From Bacillus sp. UNC41MFS5 (lineage in GTDB: Bacteria > Bacillota > Bacilli > Bacillales_B > DSM-18226), in NCBI RefSeq assembly GCF_000686805.1, contig NZ_JMLP01000011.1, positions 1 through 64,000 on the forward strand: DNA of 64,000 nucleotides, read 5' to 3'. A model generated the notes under the pieces. It made no database searches. It was not told the origin of the DNA and was given only the letters and a program-made list of their open reading frames with translations. The position numbers were made by a program, and so were the translations under genes. Below, piece after piece: positions 1-7,450 of the stretch (position 1 is its first letter; each line of letters opens with the position of its first letter).

Positions 1-242
1 CTAATGCGCCGCGGGCCCATCTGTAAGTGTCAGCCGAAACCGACTTTCAGCTTTTCCTCATGAGAGGAAAAGGATTATCCGGTATTAGCACCGGTTTCCC
101 GGTGTTATCCCAGTCTTACAGGCAGGTTGCCCACGTGTTACTCACCCGTCCGCCGCTAGACTCCGAAGAATCTCGCTCGACTTGCATGTATTAGGCACGC
201 CGCCAGCGTTCGTCCTGAGCCAGGATCAAACTCTCCAATAAA
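1..242 (-). rRNA. 16S ribosomal RNA, 5' part (cut by window edge)
   Basis: Read on the minus strand this is the classic 16S start: the GAGAGTTTGATCCTGGCTCAG region, then the conserved V1-V2 flanks ending at GCGGCGCATTAG at base 1. The mature 5' end is placed near 242 by comparison with Bacillus 16S starts. The V1 loop is short and the V2 helix has the AATCC..GGAAAAGCTGAAAG pattern of Bacillaceae. The rest of the operon lies left of the window. Confidence 0.97.
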
Positions 243-337
243 GTTGATTAGCTCATTTGTTACGTTGGCTCGTGTTCTTACTAGAATAATAGAAGAAACA
301 CGATTGTTATTGTTTGTTTGCACGATTTTGTTTGTTT

Positions 338-352
338 AGTTTTCAAAGAACA
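338..352 (-). promoter_or_regulatory. boxA-like antitermination element in the rRNA leader
   Basis: On the minus strand the leader carries TGTTCTTTGAAAACT about 95 bases before the 16S 5' end. This matches the boxA type found in Bacillus rRNA leaders, where Nus factors bind. The assignment rests on motif and position only. Confidence 0.7.
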
Positions 353-374
353 ATTTCGATAAGACAACTTTTAT

Positions 375-403
375 ATACTATCATTTTTCAATAGTGATGT
401 CAA
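375..403 (-). promoter_or_regulatory. rRNA promoter, proximal (SigA)
   Basis: TTGACA (398-403) and TAGTAT (375-380) are separated by 17 bases on the minus strand, upstream of the 16S gene. It is the nearest of three tandem promoters; ATAAAAGTTGTC follows the -10 box. Confidence 0.8.
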
Positions 404-457
404 CAACTTTTTAATGCCTTATTTCAAAAGATTAATAGTTTCGCTGACAACTTTTAT

Positions 458-487
458 ACTTTAACATTTTCCAAACAATGTTGTCAA
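458..487 (-). promoter_or_regulatory. rRNA promoter, middle (SigA)
   Basis: TTGACA (482-487) with a -10 element near TAAAGT (458-463), spacing 18 on the minus strand. As in the other two copies it is followed by an AAAAGTTGTC stretch, so the promoter unit appears duplicated. Confidence 0.7.
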
Positions 488-532
488 CATCTTTTTTCTT
501 GAATTATTCAATGTCTCGATGACAACTTTCAT

Positions 533-561
533 ATCTTATCACCTGCCAGATAATTAGGCAA
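533..561 (-). promoter_or_regulatory. rRNA promoter, distal (SigA)
   Basis: TTGCCT (556-561) and TAAGAT (533-538) with 17-base spacing on the minus strand, again followed by GAAAGTTGTC. It is the weakest -35 match of the three. Confidence 0.6.
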
Positions 562-667
562 CAAAAATTTTTCCCAAATTTTAAACTTACTTCTATAGGG
601 GTGAATTATCTTTTATATATTATGATAGAATGAGATAAACTTTAAGCATTTAAAGGGGTGCAGAAAA

Positions 668-1285
668 TTGCTTTCTTTTATATTAGTAGTTATCGTATTA
701 TTTCTCATTCCAGGTCCAGCTGTTTTACTTACCATTTCTCAAACCGCTCAAGGCGGGAGAAAAACCGGTATCATCACAGGCATCGGGATTGCTGTAGGTG
801 ACTTAATTCATACGGTTGCTGCCGTGCTCGGACTTTCAGCCATTTTAATGACTTCGGCACTCGCCTTTGAAATCGTAAAATATTTAGGTGCGGCTTATTT
901 GATTTTTTTAGGGATTAAGTCGATCCTTGAAAAGTCAAAAAAACAAGCGCAGCCGGTCGTGAAAAAGAGCTCTTCTGTCACTTCGTTTCGTCAGGCCTTA
1001 TTAATTGAATTACTCAATCCGAAAACAGCTCTTTTCTTCTTAGCCTTCTTACCGCAGTTCGTTCACAACAATGGGACCCCCGTTGTCATTCAGTTACTTA
1101 CTCTGGGGCTCACTTTTGTGTTAATGAGCATCTTGTACACCACCCTTCTTGCATTTCTAACAAGTTCGTTAGGAGAAAGACTTTTCGCAAACAAGAATGG
1201 CAAACTTTCACGGTGGCAGGGGAAAGTTGTCGGCTCAATCTATATTGGTCTAGGACTGCAGCTGGTGTTTCAGAGTCAAAAATAA
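668..1285 (+). CDS. LysE/RhtB family amino-acid exporter
   Basis: A 205-residue inner-membrane protein of the LysE/RhtB family, which exports amino acids or related small molecules by proton exchange. The family N-terminal signature is visible (first helix followed by PGPAVLLTISQT), and there are about six hydrophobic segments with a charged loop near residues 88-105, the normal layout and length. The start is TTG at 668, chosen because AAAGGGGTG lies just upstream. It is transcribed away from the rRNA operon and ends at a strong hairpin. The substrate cannot be told from the sequence. Confidence 0.88.
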   Translation: MLSFILVVIVLFLIPGPAVLLTISQTAQGGRKTGIITGIGIAVGDLIHTVAAVLGLSAILMTSALAFEIVKYLGAAYLIFLGIKSILEKSKKQAQPVVKKSSSVTSFRQALLIELLNPKTALFFLAFLPQFVHNNGTPVVIQLLTLGLTFVLMSILYTTLLAFLTSSLGERLFANKNGKLSRWQGKVVGSIYIGLGLQLVFQSQK

Positions 1286-1303
1286 ACTCTGTACTACTAA
1301 ACC

Positions 1304-1336
1304 AGAAAAGCGATACCCCCCGGTATCGCTTTTCTT
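1304..1336 (+). terminator. terminator after the LysE-type gene
   Basis: AAAAGCGATACC pairs with GGTATCGCTTTT across a short C loop; the downstream arm runs into T residues. Confidence 0.85.
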
Positions 1337-1409
1337 ATACTCGAGAGTAATTTCCAATTCTCTAAGTGTCCTCTAGAAACGGATAAAACAGATGATTTGT
1401 CCATTTGTA

Positions 1410-1421
1410 GTGCCTGACACC
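1410..1421 (+). repeat. dispersed 13-bp repeat, one base short
   Basis: GTGCCTGACACC, the first G of the family sequence GGTGCCTGACACC being replaced by A. It lies between the LysE-type gene and the DnaA-box cluster. Confidence 0.8.
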
Positions 1422-1478
1422 ATTTTTCATCCTCATTAGATTAGATTCAGCCTGTGGAGTTTGCAGATAATAACAACG

Positions 1479-1696
1479 TTATCAACATTAATAGCAGTTA
1501 TATCCACATGACTGACAGAGATATCCACAATTATTAAAACTTTATACACAGATTATGTGTATAAAATTTGGTTTATTCTAAAAAATCTGCCAACGGATGA
1601 AATTACCCACAAAACCCACAGTTTTATCCACAAAATTAACAAGTTTACCCACAATTCACTTTGATATATCCACATTATCAATGAATATTATCCACA
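1479..1696 (+). promoter_or_regulatory. cluster of DnaA boxes
   Basis: Exact TTATNCACA sites occur at 1542-1550 (+), 1556-1564 (-), 1624-1632 (+) and 1688-1696 (+). One-mismatch sites are at 1479-1487, 1500-1508, 1521-1529, 1603-1611, 1645-1653 and 1666-1674. The pair at 1542-1564 is a perfect inverted repeat. Nearly all other boxes point the same way, and the sequence around them is A/T rich. No dnaA, dnaN, rpmH or gyr gene is near, so this looks like an extra DnaA-binding cluster, as known in B. subtilis outside oriC, rather than oriC itself. Confidence 0.8.
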
Positions 1697-1705
1697 TTCC
1701 TCATT

Positions 1706-1739
1706 ACAAAAGGCCTAGCGGAATAGCTAGGCCTTTTGT
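1706..1739 (-). terminator. terminator of the 45-residue gene
   Basis: ACAAAAGGCCTAGC and its complement form a 14-bp stem with a 6-base loop. It directly follows the minus-strand small gene and also walls off the DnaA-box cluster. Confidence 0.85.
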
Positions 1740-1744
1740 AATTA

Positions 1745-1882
1745 TCAATTTGATTCTTCTTCCGGATTGTCACGGTCATATCGATCCACAATTTCCTTTA
1801 ACTCGCCCGTGTCGCCTTTTGCATTAATAATTTCAAAAATTTCATTTAAGCCTTCACTAGTTTTATCTTCATTCTGTTTCAT
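1745..1882 (-). CDS. small acidic protein, unknown
   Basis: A 45-residue reading frame beginning MKQNEDKTSEGLNEIF and ending in DNPEEESN. The ATG at 1882 has an ideal ribosome site (AAAGGGGG, about six bases upstream), and a strong terminator follows the stop codon, so I take it as a real gene despite its size. The product is charged, without a signal peptide or membrane segment, and is probably helical. I do not recognise the family. It is transcribed toward the DnaA-box cluster. Confidence 0.6.
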   Translation of the reverse strand: MKQNEDKTSEGLNEIFEIINAKGDTGELKEIVDRYDRDNPEEESN

Positions 1883-2027
1883 CGCGGCACCCCCTTTTTT
1901 TAATAGGATGTCCGATGTTGATGGAAACTATTTCTGGCAGAATTATGTTGAAAACAATCTTAGCCGGGCTGACAGGATTCTTCTTTTTTCCGTGGGGTTA
2001 TTTGCTATCTTCTAAAAAAATCATCAA

Positions 2028-2210
2028 TTGGAGGGCAGTTCTCATGTATTTGAATGTTTGTTAGATGCCATATTGGGGGAACGACAAATTTTCCATATTA
2101 TCGATTGCTCTATTTGTGGTTTCGAGGAAATCTATTATGAAAGTCCAACTGCTAAGCAACTGATTGGACGAGCCTGCTCTCATTGTAATTTTGTTCAAAG
2201 ATTTGAGTAA
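2028..2210 (+). CDS. possible small zinc-ribbon protein, start uncertain
   Basis: The frame encodes two CxxC pairs (DCSICGFEE near residue 27 and RACSHCNF near residue 49), a zinc-ribbon pattern. The only good ribosome site (GGAGG, 2030-2034) points to the ATG at 2043, which is in another frame and stops after six codons. A start at 2028 would overlap that site. Either the gene begins at an inner TTG near 2058 or a frameshift has separated the start from the body, making it a pseudogene. No function is proposed. Confidence 0.35.
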   Translation: MEGSSHVFECLLDAILGERQIFHIIDCSICGFEEIYYESPTAKQLIGRACSHCNFVQRFE

Positions 2211-2275
2211 AAGATGCGCGTATCAACGGACTGGCTCTAACTAAATAGAGCTTGGATTTCTCCATGCTCCCTTCA

Positions 2276-2707
2276 TCATTTAACGATGGCTCCTCTTAAT
2301 TGGTAAATACCAAACTCCAAATAACCCTTTAAACAAGTCAGCATAAAAACCCAGCCTTCTTTATTATCGAGCAGATTACTCATTAACTCATCATCATCTT
2401 CTCTAAATCCTTCTTCAGTAATTTCAATGATGGTGCTTGAAGAATCCAATTCTTCGAGTGATATCGTTACAATATTTCCTTCTCCATCTGTGCCCCAGCG
2501 GTACACAATTTTCTTGTTGAGCAAGACCTCGATGACTTCAATATCTACTTCGGCATTGTATTCCTCATATCTAAGTGAAACGGTCTGGCCCTGTTCCCAT
2601 TTTGCAGCTGATGAGAACCAGAAATTCTTGATTTTCTCAGGGTCCACGAAAGCTTCAAACACCTCATTCGCTGGTTTCATGATTTTAAATTTTGTCAGAT
2701 TGTACAT
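2276..2707 (-). CDS. SRPBCC (AHSA1-like) domain protein
   Basis: A 143-residue protein of the START/SRPBCC helix-grip fold, in the AHSA1-like branch. Residues 7-30 (a KIMKPANEVFEAFVDPEK stretch) and the WFSSAAKWEQG turn are typical of this group, as are the alternating strands and the long C-terminal helix around LTCLKGYLEFG. Such proteins bind hydrophobic ligands, but the ligand is not known here. GAGAGGGG precedes the ATG at 2707. It has no obvious operon partner. Confidence 0.8.
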   Translation of the reverse strand: MYNLTKFKIMKPANEVFEAFVDPEKIKNFWFSSAAKWEQGQTVSLRYEEYNAEVDIEVIEVLLNKKIVYRWGTDGEGNIVTISLEELDSSSTIIEITEEGFREDDDELMSNLLDNKEGWVFMLTCLKGYLEFGIYQLRGAIVK

Positions 2708-2783
2708 TTAGAAAATCCCCTCTCAGCCATTAACGTTTCTACATGTAATGGTTGTCCTATGGAAGTATTTTATACCTTAAAAC

Positions 2784-2816
2784 GTAAAAAAAAGCCGGTA
2801 TCACAATACTGGCTTT
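2784..2816 (-). terminator. terminator of the riboswitch-linked small gene
   Basis: On the minus strand AAAGCCAGTAT pairs, with one mismatch, with ATACCGGCTTT, and is followed by a run of eight T. It lies 20 bases after the stop of the gene at 2837-2998. Confidence 0.75.
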
Positions 2817-2836
2817 CCTTACATATATGGCCCCGC

Positions 2837-2998
2837 TTACATTTTTAACGAAAATTCAACCGCTTTACTATTATGATAACTGGCTCTAACTTTTAGCTTT
2901 GCTCTTAATTCCTCATCAAGACAGTCTTGCTTTAATAGTTCATTGTGGCGGTGCTGAAGTAAATGATAGTAATATCTGCCCTTTATAAACATTTTCAA
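2837..2998 (-). CDS. 53-residue basic protein behind a c-di-GMP riboswitch
   Basis: This frame starts at TTG 2998 with GAGGGGG ten bases upstream; an in-frame ATG at 2992 is the alternative. The product (MKMFIKGRYYYHLL... ending in EFSLKM) is 53 residues, basic, rich in His, Tyr and Leu, and probably forms a helix from about residue 10 to 40. There is no signal peptide. It has its own terminator and sits 28 bases after a candidate c-di-GMP-I aptamer, so it is the only plausible target of that switch. I do not recognise the family. Inference: a small effector of the motile/sessile switch. Confidence 0.6.
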   Translation of the reverse strand: MKMFIKGRYYYHLLQHRHNELLKQDCLDEELRAKLKVRASYHNSKAVEFSLKM

Positions 2999-3026
2999 CA
3001 CAAAAAATCCCCCTCACTAGTGATTA

Positions 3027-3144
3027 ACATAAATCGCAGGAGTGATCGTGTTCGGTAACTGGCAAGCATCGTTCTTAAAACCTTAGCCCCTGTAGTTTTG
3101 CGTCACCACTTTTCAATGGCTTTGCCGTTTCGTACGATTTATGT
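3027..3144 (-). ncRNA. c-di-GMP-I (GEMM-I) riboswitch, candidate
   Basis: Read on the minus strand, the element has the hallmarks of the GEMM-I aptamer. A 10-bp closing stem is formed by 3135-3144 and 3027-3036. Then come ACGGCAAAGCC, a stem CCATT/AGTGG capped by the GAAA tetraloop, the conserved GACGCAAA joint, and a second arm with a GGCTAAGG receptor-like bulge. The 3' half of that arm ends in GCCAGTTACCG. The order and spacing match the Vibrio Vc2 aptamer as I remember it. The downstream gene starts at 2998. I see no clear intrinsic terminator between, so translational control is more likely. Confidence 0.8.
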
Positions 3145-3369
3145 GTTTATTTAGAATATAAGCAACTAATTTATAAAATAAAAGTGCCTTTGGACCCACT
3201 ATCTATCAATAGTTGGTAACTTATCCTTCTTTTTTGCAGCTAAATGCTAGATTGGCTGGTTGATGCATCTAAAAATTCACTCCATTTACAATCCCTATGG
3301 AACAGAGTTGAAAAAGACGTTTTAAAGTCCATGTTCCTGTCCATGATGTTACTGGGGTGAATTTTAAAT

Positions 3370-4116
3370 ATGTTTAAGATACGATTCGTTTGTTTATTTC
3401 TACTTGTATTTACACTCTCATTAGCAGGCTGCACAGGGAAATTTCATTTTTTGCAGGATGAAGGGAACTTAACGAAGAAAAGTTCTCCTCGTGCTGAAGA
3501 TCATCAACAGGATACTGGCAGCCAAGCGGTTTCCTCCCAAGAAGTTATACCTGTTCTTGTGAATAAAAGCAATAAATTGCCCGATCAATATCAGCCAAGC
3601 GATTTAATTTATCCTGATATCCCCTTCACGTTTAAACAAAAATCAGAAAAGCGGCAAATGAGAGCCGATGCAGGTGAAGCGATTGAAAGATTATTTGTCG
3701 GCGCTAAACATCAGGGTGTGAATCTTTTAGGGGTGTCTGCCTACAGGTCCCATGCTTCCCAAGCAGCTTTGTTCAACTACTACGTGAACCAAGATGGATA
3801 TGAGGCAGCAAGAAAATATAGTGCCGTTCCAGGAACGAGCGAACATGAAACCGGCCTTGCGATAGATGTAACGGGCGGGGATGGCAAATGTGCCGCCGAG
3901 GACTGCTTCGCAGGAACTGAGGAGGCGGTTTGGCTCGAGGATCATGCCGCGGATTACGGCTTTATCATCCGCTACCCGAAAGGCAAAGACGACATCACCG
4001 GCTATCAATACGAACCATGGCATCTGCGCTACGTCGGCAAACAAATCGCCAAAGAAATCATGGACCGCAGTATCACTCTTGAGGAATATGTGGACGCAAC
4101 AGTTGTGAATAACTAA
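3370..4116 (+). CDS. D-alanyl-D-alanine carboxypeptidase, VanY family lipoprotein
   Basis: A 248-residue zinc peptidase of the VanY/M15B family, which removes the terminal D-Ala from peptidoglycan stem peptides. Residues 1-20 are a lipoprotein signal with lipobox LAGC, so the enzyme is anchored outside the membrane. The catalytic motifs follow in order: SAYRSHASQ near residue 125, the zinc-binding SEHETGLAIDV near 160, and EPWHLRYVG near 220. A GGGGTGA site lies ahead of the ATG at 3370. It is monocistronic and ends at a hairpin shared with the convergent telA gene. Together with the amidases at 61-64 kb it points to active wall remodelling. Confidence 0.92.
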   Translation: MFKIRFVCLFLLVFTLSLAGCTGKFHFLQDEGNLTKKSSPRAEDHQQDTGSQAVSSQEVIPVLVNKSNKLPDQYQPSDLIYPDIPFTFKQKSEKRQMRADAGEAIERLFVGAKHQGVNLLGVSAYRSHASQAALFNYYVNQDGYEAARKYSAVPGTSEHETGLAIDVTGGDGKCAAEDCFAGTEEAVWLEDHAADYGFIIRYPKGKDDITGYQYEPWHLRYVGKQIAKEIMDRSITLEEYVDATVVNN

Positions 4117-4132
4117 ATAACAGAATGATTAC

Positions 4133-4145
4133 GGTGCCTGACACC
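4133..4145 (+). repeat. dispersed 13-bp repeat
   Basis: Exact GGTGCCTGACACC, 16 bases after the stop codon of the VanY-like gene and just before its terminator. Confidence 0.9.
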
Positions 4146-4161
4146 AAAAGAATTTTTATAG

Positions 4162-4208
4162 AAAAAGGCCCTCGCTGCACTTGTTTGGTTGCAGCGAGGG
4201 CCTATTTT
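4162..4208. terminator. bidirectional terminator between vanY-like and telA
   Basis: A 13-bp perfect GC-rich stem (GGCCCTCGCTGCA) flanked by A-rich sequence on one side and T-rich sequence on the other serves both convergent genes. Confidence 0.9.
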
Positions 4209-5387
4209 TTATTTCCCTTTTATCTCTAATAGTTTTAGTCGAAGGTCGTTTTCCATCGACGCCAGTTCCTGTTCGGCTTGGCGACGCTTATGGCGGCCTT
4301 CCTCTTGGATCCTCATCGTTTCTTCGAGTGTTGTGATCAGACTTTCCTGTGTTTTCTTTAAGGTTTCAATATCAACGATTCCACGCTCGTTTTCTTTCGC
4401 CGTCTCGATGGTATTGGTTTTTAGCATTTCTGCATTTTTCAACAGCAGCTCATTGGTTGTTTTCGAAACCTGCTTTTGCGCCTCAACCGCATGACGCTGG
4501 CGAATTAAGGTCAACGCGATTGCCACTTGATTCTTCCATAATGGAATCGCCGTCATGATCGAAGATTGAATTTTTTCCACAAGCGCCTGATTGGTATTTT
4601 GAATTAAACGAATCTGGGGTGCGCTTTGAATCGTAATTTCTCGGCTTAATTTCAAATCATGCAGACGTTTATCCAACCGATCGGCAAATTGAATCATATC
4701 GTTAACTTCTTGAAACTTCATTTGATCATTGGTCTGTTCCGCTGCTTTTTTCAACTGCGGAATCGTCTTTTCCTGCATTTCCTCCAGCTTAATCTCCCCA
4801 GCAGCAATATAGACATTCAGGGCATGGAAGTATTCCTTATTCGTCTCATACAGCTGTTCGAGCAATTTTATATCGGACATCAGGACATTTTTGCTGCGGT
4901 CCAGTTTTACACTGATTCGGTCAATTTGTGCCCCAGTTTTTTGATATTTGGAGAGTACTTCTTGAACGGAGCTTGAAATTTTTCCAAACATACGAGCAAA
5001 TAAGGATGGCTTCCCATCCTTCAAGTCATCAGGATTCACTTCATCCAGTCGCTTCATTAAATCACTAATGATCTGCCCGATTTCACCCACATCCTGTTTC
5101 TGCACATGTTCAAGCATGGTATGTGAGAATGACAGCAGCTTTCCTTGGGCTTGGGTACCATATTGAATCATCGACTGATGGTTTGTCGGATCGATTTGCT
5201 CGGCAATCTGGTAGGCCTTCGCCCGATGTTCTTCCGGAATCACATCAATTAATTTGACAGGTTTCGCCTCGCTTGTTTGCTGGATTGGACTTTTAGCCGT
5301 CTCCAGTTGACCCCCAAAAGGGTCAGCAAGGATATCATCTAATAAATTACCAGTTTTACTTGGTTGAATTGGGTTGTTTTCGTTCAT
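4209..5387 (-). CDS. telA: TelA/KlaA family toxic-anion resistance protein (YaaN-like)
   Basis: A 392-residue, almost wholly alpha-helical cytoplasmic protein of the TelA family (B. subtilis YaaN), linked to resistance to tellurite and some cell-wall antibiotics. The mechanism is unknown. An N-terminal disordered stretch precedes repeated helices with many charged residues from about 60 on. I start at ATG 5387 because AGGTGG lies five bases upstream and the ATGA overlap with xpaC shows translational coupling. The frame is open to GTG 5396, but that codon would sit inside the ribosome site. Confidence 0.88.
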   Translation of the reverse strand: MNENNPIQPSKTGNLLDDILADPFGGQLETAKSPIQQTSEAKPVKLIDVIPEEHRAKAYQIAEQIDPTNHQSMIQYGTQAQGKLLSFSHTMLEHVQKQDVGEIGQIISDLMKRLDEVNPDDLKDGKPSLFARMFGKISSSVQEVLSKYQKTGAQIDRISVKLDRSKNVLMSDIKLLEQLYETNKEYFHALNVYIAAGEIKLEEMQEKTIPQLKKAAEQTNDQMKFQEVNDMIQFADRLDKRLHDLKLSREITIQSAPQIRLIQNTNQALVEKIQSSIMTAIPLWKNQVAIALTLIRQRHAVEAQKQVSKTTNELLLKNAEMLKTNTIETAKENERGIVDIETLKKTQESLITTLEETMRIQEEGRHKRRQAEQELASMENDLRLKLLEIKGK

Positions 5388-6040
5388 TTTAGCCACCTAT
5401 TTTCTTCCGGAAATTTAGCGTCCTTTTCCTTATTAAGAGCATGCTTTGCGACGTCAATTTCAAAATTCAAGTGATCGATATCATCTGAAATCACTTTGTA
5501 TAAATCCTCTTCCACTACCCTTGTTAGTTCATCAAGAGTATGGCGGGTTTCGATGAGGGATTGGCCCATCTCCATGTTCTTTTTCGGCTGGGAAGATAAG
5601 AAACTGTATTTCTCGGTAAGTTCAACAATGGAGTCCAAATGGGAAAAATAAAACTGCTCCGCCTGGTAAAATCGCTTCGGTTCTTTGGTTGTCATCTTGT
5701 GTATTTTTTTTGTAACTCTAAGGAGATCAATTCTTTGTTTGACAGATGAAATATCGCGAATCGAGAAAAGGTTTTTATTCAAGCGGTTGATTTTCTGTTT
5801 GGCTTCCATAAGGTTCTTCCTTATGTACCGGTATTCTTTTCTTGATATCTGATGCTTTTTTAAAAAACGAGTGTTCATCACAATGCCAAGAATGAAATGG
5901 GTAAGCATCCCTGCGGTTACAGCGATTCCCGTTGCTGCCCAAAAGGTTTGGTTTAAAGGAAAATAGCTGATTAGCCACGTTAAGAAAGTTATTGGGACAG
6001 CTGCAGATGAGCGGATAAGAAACGACAAAATCGGGTTCAT
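5384..6040 (-). CDS. xpaC: XpaC-like membrane protein
   Basis: A 218-residue protein of the XpaC family. In B. subtilis xpaC precedes yaaN (telA-like), exactly as here. Two hydrophobic segments near residues 8-28 and 33-53 anchor it, and the rest is a charged helical cytoplasmic domain. The old name relates to 5-bromo-4-chloroindolyl phosphate hydrolysis, but no known phosphatase motif is visible and the real role is uncertain. AGGAG lies ten bases before ATG 6040. It overlaps telA by four bases, so both are one operon. Confidence 0.85.
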   Translation of the reverse strand: MNPILSFLIRSSAAVPITFLTWLISYFPLNQTFWAATGIAVTAGMLTHFILGIVMNTRFLKKHQISRKEYRYIRKNLMEAKQKINRLNKNLFSIRDISSVKQRIDLLRVTKKIHKMTTKEPKRFYQAEQFYFSHLDSIVELTEKYSFLSSQPKKNMEMGQSLIETRHTLDELTRVVEEDLYKVISDDIDHLNFEIDVAKHALNKEKDAKFPEENRWLK

Positions 6041-6293
6041 ATTTGATCAACTCCTGACTTAGGACATCTTTATATTCCTACGAATGAAAGCAATGGAATG
6101 TTTCATTTCCCCCAAAAATATTTGCCAAAAAGAAAATTATTTCCATTTACTACTTCCACAATACACGAAAAAACTCCTCCTTGCCATAGACCTCAAACGG
6201 AAAGAATTCTAGGACTTGAGACGTATTTTTAGTTAGTGGCGGATGTCGAATCCCACTCTATGGGCTTATGCCCAAGAGTAAGTTCGTAAGATG

Positions 6294-6302
6294 CATAGGA
6301 TA
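6294..6302 (+). promoter_or_regulatory. possible mother-cell (SigE/SigK) -10 element
   Basis: CATAGGATA fits CATANNNTA and sits about 33 bases before the start of the His/Gly-rich coat-like gene. No convincing -35 element was found, so this is tentative. Confidence 0.35.
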
Positions 6303-6334
6303 GATACAAGTTGTGAGGAGAGAGGAGAAGAAAT

Positions 6335-6922
6335 ATGTATAATCCTTATTATATGCCGATAGAGTATCAAAATAGTGTAGAAAATCAGCTGAATCTGCAA
6401 AGACAATATCATGGAGGCGGGATGCATCACAATTTTGACAAGCAACATCATTACGGTGGGCAACACCATCACAGTGGACAGCATCACAATCATGACGGGC
6501 ACCATAACCATGGCGGACATGGGGGACATTCAGGATTTAATCTTGGATCATTAGGCTCTAGCCTGCTTGGGCTTGGATTAGGCTATTTAGGAGGTGCCGG
6601 GCTGGCAAATGCATCTAATCCAGGCGGGTATGGATTTGGCGGAGGTTATGGCAGCCTCCCTGGATATGGTGGATTCGGAGGATACCCTGGAGGACCTAGT
6701 CAAGGTTTCAATCCGTATGGCCCCGGACCTGGCGGAGGCTATGACGGGGGTATTGGCTTAGGCTATCCGACTGGCGGCGGCACGGGTTACCCAGGGGTTG
6801 GACCTAATATGAACATGTTCGGACAGCCGTTCCAACCAACTCCCAGTTTAAGCGGCTATGGCACATGGTCTCCAAGCGAATATGGCCTGCCTAGTCCAAG
6901 GTATGAAATGGGGAGATTTTAG
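6335..6922 (+). CDS. His- and Gly-rich low-complexity protein, coat-like
   Basis: A 195-residue protein in three parts: a polar N-terminus (1-28), a histidine cluster (about 29-65, with HHH and GHHNHGGHGGH runs), and a Gly/Tyr/Pro-rich tail (about 70-195) after a short hydrophobic GLGLGYLGGAGL stretch. Such a composition is common in spore coat or exosporium proteins, and the His block could bind zinc, nickel or copper. A GGAGAGAGGAG site precedes the ATG. A possible sporulation promoter and a strong terminator bracket it as a single gene. Function is inferred from composition and context only. Confidence 0.7.
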   Translation: MYNPYYMPIEYQNSVENQLNLQRQYHGGGMHHNFDKQHHYGGQHHHSGQHHNHDGHHNHGGHGGHSGFNLGSLGSSLLGLGLGYLGGAGLANASNPGGYGFGGGYGSLPGYGGFGGYPGGPSQGFNPYGPGPGGGYDGGIGLGYPTGGGTGYPGVGPNMNMFGQPFQPTPSLSGYGTWSPSEYGLPSPRYEMGRF

Positions 6923-6953
6923 TTTTGGCTACAAGCACTACCCCATTAAATCT

Positions 6954-6988
6954 AAAAAAGAGCAAGTCCACGGGTCCTGCTCTTTTTG
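6954..6988. terminator. terminator between coat-like and VOC genes
   Basis: AAAAAGAGCA pairs with TGCTCTTTTT around an imperfect inner stem. A and T tracts on both sides let it serve both convergent genes. Confidence 0.85.
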
Positions 6989-7026
6989 CCAATTCATTGG
7001 GTTGTAACAAACGTAATTAGGTAAGA

Positions 7027-7413
7027 CTACCGCTCATACAGTTCAATCGGCAGCCCATCCGGGTCTGCGAAGAAGGTAAATTTCTTGTTTGTTACTGGGT
7101 CTACACGGACGTCTTCAACATTCACTTGATGATTGGACATAAATTGAACCGCTTCTTCAATATCATCTACTTCAAAAGCAAGATGCCTCAATCCAGTTGC
7201 TTCAGGATAGCTTGGCCGTACAGCTGGGGCCGGGAATGAAAACAATTCAATTTGATATTGATCATTCACTGCTAAATCAAGCTTATAGGAATCTCGTTCC
7301 TCCCGATATACCTCATTTATCGGAGTGAGCCCAAGAATTCGTACATAAAAATCCTTTGATTTTTCATAATCCGAACAAATTACCGCCACATGATGAATCT
7401 TATTCAACTTCAT
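7027..7413 (-). CDS. VOC family protein (glyoxalase/dioxygenase fold)
   Basis: A 128-residue vicinal-oxygen-chelate protein, one full pair of beta-alpha-beta-beta-beta modules. Metal-ligand positions are visible: HHVAVICSDYEKSKDFY at 7-23, a central Glu in QIELFSF, GLRHLAFEVDD near 75 and PDGLPIELYE at the end. It resembles the YaeR/YwbC group of small glyoxalase-like proteins. The substrate is unknown, so lactoylglutathione lyase should not be assumed. The ATG at 7413 has a GGAGAT site. It lies 37 bases after mnaA on the same strand and could be cotranscribed. Confidence 0.88.
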   Translation of the reverse strand: MKLNKIHHVAVICSDYEKSKDFYVRILGLTPINEVYREERDSYKLDLAVNDQYQIELFSFPAPAVRPSYPEATGLRHLAFEVDDIEEAVQFMSNHQVNVEDVRVDPVTNKKFTFFADPDGLPIELYER

Positions 7414-7450
7414 CTAACCATATCTCCTTAATCAATCATTCTCAAACACT

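Noticed and set aside
1479..1696. Calling the DnaA-box cluster oriC
   Set aside because: No dnaA, dnaN, rpmH, recF or gyrase gene is nearby, and a terminator follows directly. A titration or regulatory cluster is the safer reading.
1911..2063. Two overlapping short frames (starts at 1911 and 1921), one with a membrane-like helix
   Set aside because: Neither has a properly spaced ribosome site, and they overlap each other, so neither can be supported as a gene.
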